Positions 55,623 through 64,000 of a DNA stretch of 64,000 bases are shown here, one piece after another. The position numbers and the translations under genes are program-made. Position 1 is the first letter of the stretch, and every line of letters begins with the position of its first letter. The notes below the pieces were generated by a model. It did no database searches. It was given only the letters and a program-made list of their open reading frames with translations, and was not told the DNA's origin. Origin of the DNA: Variovorax sp. UMC13 (GTDB lineage: Bacteria; Pseudomonadota; Gammaproteobacteria; Burkholderiales; Burkholderiaceae_C). Location: assembly GCF_014170375.1 (NCBI RefSeq), contig NZ_LZZW01000004.1, positions 21,351 to 85,350 on the forward strand, written 5' to 3'.

Positions 55623-57215
55623 ATGCTCGATCGACGACACTTCCTCGCGGCCGGGGGCACTTCGCTGGCCCTGGCCTCCCTCGGACTTCCCGCCGACGCG
55701 CTGGCCGCCACCGGGCTCAAGCTCGGCCAGCCCCAGCCCTTCTCCTTCGAACGCCTCGCGGCCCTGGCCGAATCGATGGCCGCGCAGCCCTTCGTCGCGG
55801 CCACGCCGCTGCCGGCCGGCGTGCTCGACCGCATCGACTACGAAGCGCACGGCAAGATCCGCTTCGACCCCGACAGCGCGCTGTTCCGCGACGGCCCCGG
55901 CAACTTCCCCGTCACCTTCTTCCATCTAGGGCGCTTCTTCCCGAACCCGGTGCGCATGCACCTGCTGGAAACGGCCGCGGGCGACAGCTTCGCGCGCGAG
56001 ATCCTCTACGACCCCGGCTACTTCGACATGCCCGCCGACAGCCCGGCGCGCAAGCTGCCGCCGGGCGCGGGCTTTGCGGGCTTCCGCTTCCAGGAAAGCC
56101 GGCTGGGCGACCCGAAGCAGCTGGACTGGAAGAAGAACGACTGGGTCGCCTTCCTCGGCGCCTCCTACTTCCGCGCCATCGGCGAGCTCTACCAGTACGG
56201 CCTGTCGGCGCGCGGCATCGCAATCGACGTGGCCGAAGCCGACCGGCCCGAGGAATTTCCCGACTTCACGCGTTTCTACTTCGAGCCGTCGGCGCCGGGC
56301 AGCAGCAGCGTCACGGTGCATGCGCTGCTCGAGGGGCCCAGCCTCACCGGCGCCTACCGCTTCGTGATGGAGCGCACGAAGGCCGTGCGCATGGACATCG
56401 AATGCCGGCTCTTCCTGCGGCGCAACGTGGCGCGCCTGGGCATCGCGCCGCTGACCTCGATGTACTGGTTCTCCGAAACGCATCCCAGCGCCATCGACTG
56501 GCGGCCCGAGGTGCACGATTCGGACGGCTTGGCGATGTGGAGCGGCGGCGGCGAACGCATCTGGCGCCCGCTCAACAACCCGGAGCAGACCACCGCCTCG
56601 GCCTTCGTCGACACCCGGCCGCGCGGCTTCGGCCTGCTGCAGCGCGACCGCGCCTTCGAGCACTACCTCGACGGCGTGCACTACGAGAAGCGGCCCAGCC
56701 TCTGGGTCGAACCGCTGGGCGACTGGGGCGAAGGCGCGGTGCAACTGATCGAGATCCCGACCGACGACGAGATCCACGACAACACGGTCGCCTTCTGGGT
56801 GCCCAAGGCCCCGGCCACCGCGGGCTCGAAGATCGCGCTGCGCTACCGGCTGCACTGGACCGACGTGGAGCCCTACCCCTCGCCGCTGGCGCGCTGCGTG
56901 GCCACGCGCACCGGCCGCGGCGGCCAGCCCGGGCAGCCGCGGCCGGCGGGCGTGCGCAAGTTCATGGTCGAGTTCCTCGGCGGCCCGCTGGCCTCGCTGC
57001 CGACGGGCACCAAGCCCGAACTGGTGCTGACCGCCTCGCGCGGCAAGTTCTCCTACCTGTTCGCCGAGGCCGTGCCCAACGGCGTGCCCGGCCACTGGCG
57101 CGCGCAGTTCGACTTCACGGCCGACGGCAAGGAGCCGGTGGACGTGCGGCTCTTCCTCAAGAGTGGGGAGCAGACGCTGTCGGAGACCTGGCTGCACCGG
57201 CACGATCCCGCCTGA
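55623..57215 (+). CDS. opgD: Glucan biosynthesis protein D
   Basis: 530-residue OpgD/MdoD protein, paralogue of OpgG. The N-terminus is a Tat signal (LDRRHFLAAGGTSLALASLG), as known for OpgD of E. coli. The body has the shared family blocks [34 protein letters not shown] and GERIWRPLNNPEQT, and ends DVRLFLKSGEQTLSETWL. It controls glucan backbone structure in the periplasm. ATG 55623 is the only start that keeps the Tat motif. The regulator gene upstream is in the same direction, 101 bp away. Confidence 0.92.
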   Translation: MLDRRHFLAAGGTSLALASLGLPADALAATGLKLGQPQPFSFERLAALAESMAAQPFVAATPLPAGVLDRIDYEAHGKIRFDPDSALFRDGPGNFPVTFFHLGRFFPNPVRMHLLETAAGDSFAREILYDPGYFDMPADSPARKLPPGAGFAGFRFQESRLGDPKQLDWKKNDWVAFLGASYFRAIGELYQYGLSARGIAIDVAEADRPEEFPDFTRFYFEPSAPGSSSVTVHALLEGPSLTGAYRFVMERTKAVRMDIECRLFLRRNVARLGIAPLTSMYWFSETHPSAIDWRPEVHDSDGLAMWSGGGERIWRPLNNPEQTTASAFVDTRPRGFGLLQRDRAFEHYLDGVHYEKRPSLWVEPLGDWGEGAVQLIEIPTDDEIHDNTVAFWVPKAPATAGSKIALRYRLHWTDVEPYPSPLARCVATRTGRGGQPGQPRPAGVRKFMVEFLGGPLASLPTGTKPELVLTASRGKFSYLFAEAVPNGVPGHWRAQFDFTADGKEPVDVRLFLKSGEQTLSETWLHRHDPA

Positions 57216-57234
57216 GCGCGCAGTGACTCAGGCG
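57209..57234. terminator. Hairpin built from two stop codons
   Basis: CGCCTGAG - ten-base loop - CTCAGGCG, in which TGA is the opgD stop and TCA the complement of the RNase H stop. Confidence 0.5.
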
Positions 57235-57695
57235 CGGGCCTTCTTGCGCCGGCCGGCCTTGCCGCTGGCCTTGGGCGCCATGCCCAGCGCCGCGCGGGCC
57301 AGCGCATCGGCCTCGACGTTTCGGTGGCGTGGAATCCAATGCAGCGCCACGCGGTCGAAGGACGCGAGCAGCACGCGCGCGGCATCGAACAGATCGGCGA
57401 GCCGTTCGATCGGCTTGACGGCGCGCCCACCCAGTTGCTCGACCAGGATGCTGTTGTCGCTGTAGACCTGCACCGCCCTCGCCCCCTGCGCCCGGGCGGC
57501 CAGCAGCGCATCGGTCAGCGCCCGCAGCTCGGCCTCGTTGTTGCAGCCGACCGAGTGCGTGGCGCGCGAAAGCGCCTGGCGCGTGCCGTCGGGCGCGACC
57601 AGCACCGCGCCCAGGCCCATGCGGCCGGGGTTGGGGACGGCACTGCCGTCGCAGTGGACGGTCCAATGGAGGACATCTGAATCGAAAACGGCCAT
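57228..57695 (-). CDS. RNase HI-like ribonuclease
   Basis: 155-residue RNase H fold protein. The catalytic carboxylates are in place: Asp16 (HCDGSAVPNPG), Glu56 (NNEAELRAL), Asp80 (VYSDNSILVEQL) and Asp130 (VEADALARAALG). A Lys/Arg-rich tail follows (KASGKAGRRKKARA). It would degrade RNA in RNA:DNA hybrids. It resembles RNase HI paralogues more than the main RnhA (which is usually about 150 residues without such a tail); whether this is the only RNase H of the cell cannot be told. Confidence 0.85.
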   Translation of the reverse strand: MAVFDSDVLHWTVHCDGSAVPNPGRMGLGAVLVAPDGTRQALSRATHSVGCNNEAELRALTDALLAARAQGARAVQVYSDNSILVEQLGGRAVKPIERLADLFDAARVLLASFDRVALHWIPRHRNVEADALARAALGMAPKASGKAGRRKKARA

Positions 57696-57755
57696 GCGCC
57701 CACGCTACCAGATCGGCGTCAGGCAGCCGACGCACGGAACGGTTAGATTGCCCGC

Positions 57756-58694
57756 ATGCAAGAACTCCTGTCCCTGGCCACCGCGCATGGCATCACGGTG
57801 GTCTTCCTGGCCACGCTCGCCGCCCGGCTCGGGGTGCCGGTGCCGGCCTCGGCGGTGCTTGTGGTGGCCGGCGGGCTGGCGGCCATGGGGCAGATCCCGC
57901 TGTGGGCCACGGTGGCGGTCGCGCTGGCCGGCAACCTGCTGGGCGACGCGGCCTGGTTCTATGCCGGGCGCCGCTTTGGCCACCGGATCATGCGGCTGCT
58001 GTGCAAGGTTTCGCTGTCGCCCGACACCTGCGTGCGGCAGAGCGAATCGCTGATCACGCGCTGGGGCGGCACCTCGCTGATCGCGGCCAAGTTCGTGCCG
58101 GGCGTGTCGGTGGTGGCGCCGCCAATGGCCGGCGCGCTGCAGATGTCGACCGCGCGCTTCCTCGGGTTCGACACATTGGCCGCGGCCATCTGGTCGGCCG
58201 CCTTCCTGGTGCCGGGCTGGGTGTTCAGCAGCCAGATCCAGGCCGTGCTCGACGCCATGGCCGAGGCCGGCGCGGCCGCGCTGGTGGTGCTGGCCATCGC
58301 GGTGGCGGCCGGACTGGGCCTGCGCTACTGGCGCCGGCGCGCGATGCTGCTGAGCATCGACATCCCGCGCGTGAGCGTCGACGAACTGCATGCGCTGATG
58401 GCCTCCGCGGTGCCGCCGCTGGTGATCGACGTGCGCTCGCCGGCCGGCGCCGAACTCGAGCCGCGCCGGATCCCGGGTGCGATCGTGCTGCACCTGCAGG
58501 ACATGAAGGCCCAGCGCGGCCTGCCCGACTTCTCGGCCCACCACGAGATCGTGCTGTACTGCAACTGTCCCAACGAGGTCTCGGCCGCGATGGCGGCGCG
58601 CCTGCTGCAGACGCGCGGCGCCCGGCGGGCCCGGCCGCTGGCGGGCGGGCTCGACGCCTGGCTGGCCTCGGGGCGCGCGACCGAGTCGGGCTGA
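57756..58694 (+). CDS. DedA-family membrane protein fused to rhodanese domain
   Basis: 312-residue fusion. Residues about 1-195: DedA/VTT-type membrane domain with GNLLGDAAWFYAGRRFG and KFVPGVSVVAPPMAGALQM, including the family G-x-x-x-G/R-F-x-P-G-x-x-x-x-x-A-G pattern. Residues about 205-305: rhodanese domain with IDVRSPAGAELEPRRIPGAI and a loop VLYCNCPNEVSAA, Cys269 likely catalytic. DedA proteins keep the proton motive force and help lipid-carrier recycling. The rhodanese suggests a sulphur-transfer or redox function at the membrane. Such fusions occur in several betaproteobacteria, as far as I recall. Confidence 0.88.
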   Translation: MQELLSLATAHGITVVFLATLAARLGVPVPASAVLVVAGGLAAMGQIPLWATVAVALAGNLLGDAAWFYAGRRFGHRIMRLLCKVSLSPDTCVRQSESLITRWGGTSLIAAKFVPGVSVVAPPMAGALQMSTARFLGFDTLAAAIWSAAFLVPGWVFSSQIQAVLDAMAEAGAAALVVLAIAVAAGLGLRYWRRRAMLLSIDIPRVSVDELHALMASAVPPLVIDVRSPAGAELEPRRIPGAIVLHLQDMKAQRGLPDFSAHHEIVLYCNCPNEVSAAMAARLLQTRGARRARPLAGGLDAWLASGRATESG

Positions 58695-58821
58695 GGCCCG
58701 AGAGCGCGGCTCGGAGATAATCGCGCCGCCTTCTTTTGAATCGCCCCCCAGGTCAGCCACGCCAAGCGAAGCCCACCTGCCCCCAGGACTTCGACCCGCC
58801 CTGTCAGGCTGTGGACTGCCC

Positions 58822-59367
58822 GTGTTCGAGCGTTACTACCGCGAACTGCTGAACTTTCTCGCCCGCAAGGTGCGGGACCGCGAGACCGCGGCCGATCTGG
58901 CGCAGGAGAGTTTCGCGCGCGTGTACGCGGCCGAGCGCAAGGGCGTGGCGGTGCGCGACCCCCGCGCGCTGCTCTACCAGACCGCGCGCAACCTGGTCAC
59001 CGACGACCATCGCCGCAGCGAGGCGCGCGGCGAGCCCGGCCCGCACAACGCACTGATCGAGCCCGACGAACAGGCCGGCCCCGAGGCCCAGGAACCCGAG
59101 GCCGCGTTGGCCGCGCGCCAGCGCTTCGAAGCCATCGCCGCCGTGATCGACACCCTGCCGCCGCGCTGCCGCGAGGCCTTCCTCTGCGTCAAGTTCGACG
59201 GCCTCTCGCATGCCGAGACCGCCGCGCGCATGGGCATCGCCACCAAGACGGTGGAGATGCAGGTGCAGATCGCGCTGGAGGCCTGCTGGGCCGCGCTGGA
59301 AGATTTCGACGGCACGGCCAGCGGCCGGCACCCGTCGCGCGCGCGCAAGCGGCGCCCCACGCCATGA
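58822..59367 (+). CDS. FecI-type ECF sigma factor (second module)
   Basis: 181-residue ECF sigma-70 factor: region 2 has FERYYRELLNFLARKVRDRETAADLAQESFARVY and the promoter-melting segment PRALLYQTARNLVTDDHRR, region 4 has LPPRCREAFLCVKFDGLSHAETAARMGIATKTVEMQVQIAL. The start is probably GTG 58822, right before the first helix. FecR and a receptor follow in the same direction, so this is a second cell-surface signalling trio. Confidence 0.88.
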   Translation: MFERYYRELLNFLARKVRDRETAADLAQESFARVYAAERKGVAVRDPRALLYQTARNLVTDDHRRSEARGEPGPHNALIEPDEQAGPEAQEPEAALAARQRFEAIAAVIDTLPPRCREAFLCVKFDGLSHAETAARMGIATKTVEMQVQIALEACWAALEDFDGTASGRHPSRARKRRPTP

Positions 59368-59443
59368 AAAGAATCCGACGATCGGGGCCCGCGCCTACAG
59401 GGTGCGGCGCCGCCCGTGCGTCTACAACAGCAAGAGACCCCGC

Positions 59444-60499
59444 ATGACAGCCCCCGCCCCTGCATCCGACGAAGCCGCGCGCCTGCGCCGGGATGCGCTC
59501 GGGTGGTTCGTGCGCCGCCAGGATGCCGCCTGGGCCCTGGCGGACGAGCGCGCCTTCCGGGCCTGGCTGGCCGCGAGCCCCCGGCACGGCGAGGCCTACG
59601 CGCGCTGCGCCACGCCCTGGCAAACCCTCGACGCCATGCCCGACGACCTGCGGGCCCGCATGCGCGCCCAACTGGCCCGCGACAAGGCCGCGCTCGAACG
59701 CGCGCCACGGCTGTCCTCTCCACGCTCGCGGCGGCGCTTTCTGCAGCCGGCCTTCGCGGTCGCGGGCGCGGCGGCCGTGCTGAGCGGTGCGGGCTACGTC
59801 GCGTGGCAGCAGCTGCTGGCGCAGCCCCAATGGCGCCAGGCCTTCGCCACCGCGCGCGGGCAGCAGAAGGACATCCCCCTGCCCGACGGCAGCCGGCTGC
59901 GGCTGGACACGGCCACCCGCGTCGAGGTGCTCCTCTACCGCCAGCGACGCGAAGTCCGGCTGCACGAGGGCCAGGCGGTGTTCTCGGTGCAGGCCGATGC
60001 GGCCCGCCCCTTCGAGGTGCTGGCCGGCCCGCTGCGCGTGACCGTGGTCGGCACGCGCTTCTCGGTGCGGCACACGCCCGGGCAACCGGGGCACGACGGC
60101 GTCACGGTGGCGGTCGAGCAAGGCAAGGTCCGGGTGGCGCGTGCAGACGGCCCCGTCGGTGATGGCAGCCCCATCGTGTTGCTGACCCCGGGCCAGCAGG
60201 TCGCGAGCGATGCCCAGGGCTCGCTCGGCCCGGTGGGCGCCGTGCCCGCCGCCGGCATCGCACCCTGGCGCGAGCAGCGCCTGAGCTTCGTCGACATGCC
60301 GCTGGGCCAAGCGCTCGAAGAACTGGCGCGCTACGGCCGCACCGGCCTGGTGGTGCGCGACCCGCAGGTGGCGGCGCTGCGGCTCACCGGCACCTTCGAC
60401 CCGCTGAACCGCACCACGCTCCGGCTCGCGCTGCCGCGCGTGCTGCCGGTGCGCCTGCAGCAGGACGGGCCCGACACCCAAGTGCTGCTCGCGCGCTGA
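59444..60499 (+). CDS. FecR-family anti-sigma factor (second module)
   Basis: 351-residue FecR protein. N-terminal cytoplasmic part RRDALGWFVRRQDAAWALADERAFRAWLAASPRHGEAYAR, a membrane helix near 105-122 (AVAGAAAVLSGAGYVAW), and the periplasmic FecR domain with GQQKDIPLPDGSRLRLDTATRVEV and VVGTRFSVRH. It also has the C-terminal STN-like tail DMPLGQALEELARYGRTGLVV. It passes a signal from the downstream receptor to the sigma factor. 76 bp after the sigma gene. Confidence 0.9.
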   Translation: MTAPAPASDEAARLRRDALGWFVRRQDAAWALADERAFRAWLAASPRHGEAYARCATPWQTLDAMPDDLRARMRAQLARDKAALERAPRLSSPRSRRRFLQPAFAVAGAAAVLSGAGYVAWQQLLAQPQWRQAFATARGQQKDIPLPDGSRLRLDTATRVEVLLYRQRREVRLHEGQAVFSVQADAARPFEVLAGPLRVTVVGTRFSVRHTPGQPGHDGVTVAVEQGKVRVARADGPVGDGSPIVLLTPGQQVASDAQGSLGPVGAVPAAGIAPWREQRLSFVDMPLGQALEELARYGRTGLVVRDPQVAALRLTGTFDPLNRTTLRLALPRVLPVRLQQDGPDTQVLLAR

Positions 60500-60535
60500 A
60501 GAACGGGCCGGTACGGTTCCGGGGGGCGGACTTCT

Positions 60536-60652
60536 GGACGCAGAGGGCGCAGAGGTTTCGCAAAGAGCGCAAAAAAAGAACATCCCCAAAAGAGTTTTGT
60601 TTTCTTTCTCGCCCTCTGCGAAACCTCTGCGTCCTCTGCGTCCTCTGCGTCC
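60536..60652. repeat. Dispersed inverted-repeat element, copy 2 (117 bp)
   Basis: Arms GGACGCAGAGGGCGCAGAGG and its counterpart made of CCTCTGCGTC units, with the shared inner GTTTCGCA/TGCGAAAC. One extra CTCTGCGTC unit on the right arm explains the greater length versus copy 1 at 35635. It lies between the fecR-type gene and the receptor. Confidence 0.85.
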
Positions 60653-60715
60653 GGTTGCCCGTATTCAGCGTTCGAGTCGACGGGACCGAACGCCCGAACA
60701 CGGCCCATACGAAAA

Positions 60716-60737
60716 CAAATGAGATTTATTTCGCAAT
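60716..60737 (+). promoter_or_regulatory. Candidate Fur box upstream of second receptor
   Basis: AAATGAGATTTATTTCGCAA is an AT-rich imperfect match to the Fur box, about 75-95 bp before the receptor ATG. Confidence 0.3.
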
Positions 60738-60809
60738 GGATACAGGGTGGCCGGGCCCTGCTGCGTCTTCCCAGGTAGCAACCGTTTTTTCTATCTGGAG
60801 CACATCGAC

Positions 60810-63216
60810 ATGAATCGCCTTCTGACGCGGCCCGCGCCGCTTGCCCTGGCCCTCGCGCTGGTCTTCGGCACCGCCTCGACCAGCGCACAAAGCGGCACCG
60901 CCGGCACGCCGATGCAGATCCGCATCGGCGCCCAGCCGCTGGCCTCGGCGCTCAACGACTGGGCGCGCCAGACGCGGCTCCAGCTCGCGGTCCAGCAGGA
61001 CGTGGTGGCGGGCCGGACCGCGCCCGCCGTGTCCGGCCAGCTGAGCCCGCGCCAGGCGCTCGAACGCCTGCTGGCCGGCAGCGGCCTGTTCGGCCGCTTC
61101 GAGGGCAACATCGTGACGGTCGAGCGCCAGGCCGCCTCCTCGGGCACCACACTGGGCGCGATCACCGTCACGGCCACGACGGCGCGCGAGACCGCGGCCA
61201 GCCCGGTGATCGGCTATGTGGCGCAACGCAGCGCTACGGGCACCAAGACCGACACGCCGCTGATCGAGATGCCGCAGTCGATCTCGGTCGTGACCTCGGA
61301 CTTCATCGAGGCCACCGGCGCCCTGCGCCTCAAGGACGCGCTGGCCTACACGCCCGGCATCAACGTGTCGCCCTGGGGCGCCGATTCGCGCTTCGACTGG
61401 ACCATCATCCGCGGCTTCGACGCCCAGACGCCCGGCTACTACCTCGACGGCCTGCAGCTGCGCAACAACAACGGCTGGGCCATCTGGCAGACCGAGAACT
61501 ACGGCACCGAGCGCATCGAGGTGCTGCGCGGTCCTTCGTCGGTGCTCTATGGCCAGACCGGCCCGGGCGGCATGATCAACGTGGTCAGCAAGCGGCCGAC
61601 CGAGGAGCCGCTGCGCGAACTGCAGGTCCAGCTGGGCGACCACTCGCGGCGCCAGGTCGCGGGCGACTTCTCGGGCCCGGTCGACGCCGAGGGCAAGCTG
61701 CTGTACCGCTTCACCGGCCTGGTGCGCGACGCCAAGCTGGAAGGCAGCGGCCTGCCCAACGACCGCGTCTTCCTCGCGCCTTCGCTGACCTGGAAGCCCT
61801 CGGGCGACACCTCGCTCACGCTCCTCTCGCACTACCTGCGCATCCGGGACGGCAGCTCCTACGGCAGCTTCCCCGAGGTCGGCACGCTGCTGCCCAATCC
61901 CAACGGCCGCTTCTCGCCCAAGACCTATGTGGGCGAGCCCGGCTTCGACCACTTCAACCAGGACCAGTGGATGGTGGGCTACCTGCTCGACCACCGCGTG
62001 AACGACACCTGGACGCTGCGCCAGAACGTTCGCTACGGTTCGATCAAGGTCGACTACCGGCAGGTCTACAACCAGGCCGACTTCGCGGTCGTGAACCCCG
62101 ACGACCCGGCGGACCCGGCCAACTTCCGCGTGCTCAACCGCTTCCCCTTCGGCAGCCACGAAAGCGCGCGGCTCCTGACCATCGACAACCAGGCGCAGGC
62201 CAGGCTCCGGCTGGGCGACTGGCAGCACACCGTGCTGTTCGGCCTGGAACCACCAGCGCTCGCGCAACGACCAGCGCACCTACAACGCCGGCACGGTCTC
62301 GGGCATCGACGGTTACGACCCGGTCTACACCCACGACGTGGTGCCCGGCGACCCGTGGTTCGACGCCCGGACCCGCCTGGTGCAGACCGGCGCCTACCTG
62401 CAGGACCAGGTCAAGTGGGGCGACTGGGTGGCGACGCTGGGCGGCCGCTACGACAGCGCCACCGCCACGCTCGACAGCCACACCGACGGCTCGCGCACCC
62501 GCATCTCCGACCACAAGTTCACCCGCCGCGCGGGCCTGGTCTACCTGCATCCGAGCGGCTGGGCGCCGTACCTCAGCTACTCCGAGTCCTTCTCGCCGAC
62601 CGCGACCATCGACCCCGAGACCAACACGCCGCTCAAGCCCGAGACCGGGCGCCAGTACGAGGTCGGCGTGCGCTACCAGCCGGTGGACGGCAAGAGCAAG
62701 TACAGCGCCGCGATCTTCGACCTGCGGCGCAAGAACTACATCACCTACACGCCGGACTTCCTGCCCAAGCAGACCGGCGAGATCCTGGTGCGCGGGCTCG
62801 AGCTCGAAGCGGCCTTCCAGCCGGTCAAGCGCATGAACGTGATCGCCGCCTACACCTACACGCCCAAGGCCATCGTCACGGCCAGCAGCACGCCCAGCGA
62901 GATCGGCAAGCAGATGCAGGCGGTGTCGCGCAACCAGCTCTCGGCCTGGACCGACTACCGCTTCGAGTCCGGCTTCAGGCTCGGCCTGGGCGCGCGCTTC
63001 ATGGGCTCGAACCGCGGCTACCAGGAATCGGCGGCCGCGAAGCTGCCCTCGTCCACCGTGTTCGATGCGCTCGTGGGCTACGAGCTGCAGCACTGGAGCC
63101 TGGCGCTGAACCTGCGCAACCTCACGAACAAGACCTACCTCAACGCCTGCAGCGCCGGCAGCTGCCGCTACGCGGAGCTGCGCAGGATCGTGGCGACCGC
63201 GACCTACAACTTCTAG
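60810..63216 (+). pseudogene. TonB-dependent siderophore receptor with STN domain, frameshifted
   Basis: Receptor of the second signalling trio. Frame 1 from ATG 60810 (CTGGAG ribosome site) encodes the signal peptide, STN domain (about 34-107), plug domain (SISVVTSDFIEATGAL, VLRGPSSVLYGQTGPGG) and part of the barrel to HTVLFGLE. From about 62250 the homology continues in another frame (WNHQRSRNDQRTYNAGTVSG ... to terminal YNF, stop 63216). The site is ggcctggaaccacc; restoring one extra CTGGA unit before it (CTGGACTGGA) would give GLDWNHQRSRND and rejoin both frames, so loss of one 5-bp repeat copy is the likely cause. Either a real pseudogene or a sequencing error. Full length would be about 800 residues. 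Confidence 0.85.
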
Positions 63217-63308
63217 GCGATCGGCACCGATGCGGGCCTGGCTGTCGCTCATCCCGACGGCCAGCCCACCGCAAACGGGTGTTCGTTCGCTGGTCGGTCC
63301 CGCCGCTC

Positions 63309-64000
63309 CTACTGCACTTCGATGATGAAGCTGGCCTCGTATTGCCGCGTGTCGATCGGCGTGGCCTTGATGGACACGTAGCCGGTGTATGTGTTGTTGG
63401 TGACGCTGGCCTTCCAGTTCTTCGATGTCGAGGAGATGGGGTTGATCGTGGCGTTCGTGCTCCCCATGGGGTAGGCGCTCCATGTCACCGGGATGCTCGA
63501 GTTGAGCTCGAGCACGTCACCAGACGCCACGTTCGTCTGGAAGGTTTTTCCAGAAGTCGCCGCCTTGATGTTGTTGATCCCTGTGGCCGGCACGCCGTTC
63601 ACGTTGAGGGTGACGGACAGCGCCTCGTCGTAGACGTATCGATAGGGCAGCGTCGCGCCAGCCAGCTTGTACTCGGACGCACAGGCGCTGTCCTTGCAGA
63701 GATGCAGGGTCAGCTCGCCTTCGACCACGCCAGCGCTGGCCGGCAGCCGAGGCAGCAGAAGCATCGAGTACGCGCCATCGGGATCGCGCGTCGCGATCTG
63801 CACGCCCGGCACGTTGGTGAGGAATGACTTGGGGTCGGCGATCACCGGATAGAGGGTGCCAGCGGGCGTGCTGCTGAGCCTCGCCTTGACGAGGACCACC
63901 CCCGGGCCCGATGAGTTCGGGTCGTTGAGCACGTAGCTGCCCGAAAGGCTCGAAGGATTGAAGGTGACCTGAATCGCATCCTCGCCACCGCCCCCTCCCC
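63309..64000 (-). CDS. Ig/BACON-like surface protein, C-terminal part (partial)
   Basis: C-terminal 230 or so residues of a larger protein running off the right edge. The frame is open to 64000, so the GTG at 63932 is internal. It consists of tandem beta-sandwich repeats (VLVKARLSSTPAGTLYPVI; VTLNVNGVPA; SIPVTWSAYPMGSTNA), and the window edge reads GGGGGEDAIQVTFNPSSLSG, a Gly run then a beta domain, typical behind the lipobox of betaproteobacterial surface lipoproteins. One CKDSACASE pair of cysteines could form a disulphide. Function unknown, probably surface-exposed. Confidence 0.5.
   Translation of the reverse strand, partial: GGGGGEDAIQVTFNPSSLSGSYVLNDPNSSGPGVVLVKARLSSTPAGTLYPVIADPKSFLTNVPGVQIATRDPDGAYSMLLLPRLPASAGVVEGELTLHLCKDSACASEYKLAGATLPYRYVYDEALSVTLNVNGVPATGINNIKAATSGKTFQTNVASGDVLELNSSIPVTWSAYPMGSTNATINPISSTSKNWKASVTNNTYTGYVSIKATPIDTRQYEASFIIEVQ

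Larger units (their letters stand above)
60500..60809. other. Intergenic region with repeat element and Fur-like site
   Basis: Holds the second copy of the dispersed inverted repeat (60536-60652) and an AT-rich stretch just before the receptor gene. No gene is supported. The AT-rich part contains the Fur-like site listed separately. Confidence 0.5.

Noticed and set aside
58695..58821. Third copy of an intergenic repeat before the second ECF sigma gene
   Set aside because: CCCCCCAGG-type stretches there do not align with the two repeat families described.
60747..63827. Single 1026-codon receptor reading frame
   Set aside because: The second half is out-of-frame nonsense; real receptor homology continues in another frame from about 62250, so a frameshift is the better explanation.

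Overview
The window is GC-rich DNA from a betaproteobacterium, most likely the family Comamonadaceae and quite possibly Variovorax. This rests on GC-ending codon use, Bug/TctC-type receptors, two FecI-FecR-TonB receptor modules, a GspN/rhombosortase neighbourhood, osmoregulated glucan genes and a mmsA-mmsB type valine operon. That is recognition from memory, not a database search. No rRNA, tRNA, CRISPR array, insertion sequence or prophage was seen.

Layout. 1-5.7 kb: end of a heme oxygenase, type II secretion protein N, a DUF454 membrane protein, a rhombosortase, an M20 dipeptidase, an MFS permease and two tiny proteins. 5.6-11.6 kb: a giant Lhr-type helicase, a degenerate histidine-kinase-like protein and a GFA-type enzyme. 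11.6-20.3 kb: orphan TctA/TctB, a TctB-like protein, an Rrf2 regulator, an OmpR-type two-component pair, a ribbon-helix-helix protein, a DJ-1/PfpI protein and a 5'-nucleotidase lipoprotein. 20.3-29.9 kb: TetR plus metal-dependent hydrolase with twin operators, a first FecI-FecR-receptor trio, MarR plus Bug receptor plus sulfatase, and an AbrB/PIN toxin-antitoxin pair. 29.9-34.7 kb: an ECF sigma/RskA pair, a DUF3455 lipoprotein, a Tat-exported ferritin-like lipoprotein and a ZIP transporter. 34.7-41 kb: a valine degradation operon with an embedded LprI-like gene and a divergent LysR regulator.

41-47.1 kb is the most interesting part. A VpsR-like sigma-54 activator is apparently co-transcribed with a coiled-coil outer-membrane barrel protein. 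Divergent from them is a four-gene operon: a 427-residue Gly-rich export candidate, a small export candidate, a periplasmic C39-family peptidase and a third export candidate. The barrel plus C39 peptidase resemble FapF and FapD of the Pseudomonas functional-amyloid system, but the candidate substrates do not look like FapB or FapC. The two small ones share an RGG (double-glycine) motif, and all three share a Gln/Asn-containing segment. The 465-bp divergent region holds a near-consensus sigma-54 promoter and a perfect 16-bp palindrome upstream of it. A strong 17-bp hairpin follows the first gene. I read this as a Fap-like surface-fibre export system, an inference from sequence.

47.1-64 kb: an adhesin-E-like secreted protein, a class III CoA-transferase, a GH3 beta-glucosidase, OpgG and OpgD, a 3-oxoacid CoA-transferase pair facing a PAS-LuxR regulator across a perfect 10-bp inverted repeat, an RNase H, a DedA-rhodanese fusion, and a second FecI-FecR-receptor trio whose receptor is frameshifted. 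The window ends inside an Ig/BACON-like surface protein.

Recurring structures: most convergent gene pairs end in a perfect hairpin, often built from the two stop codons (TGA...TCA). Two copies of a dispersed 104-117-bp inverted-repeat element lie at 35.6 and 60.5 kb.
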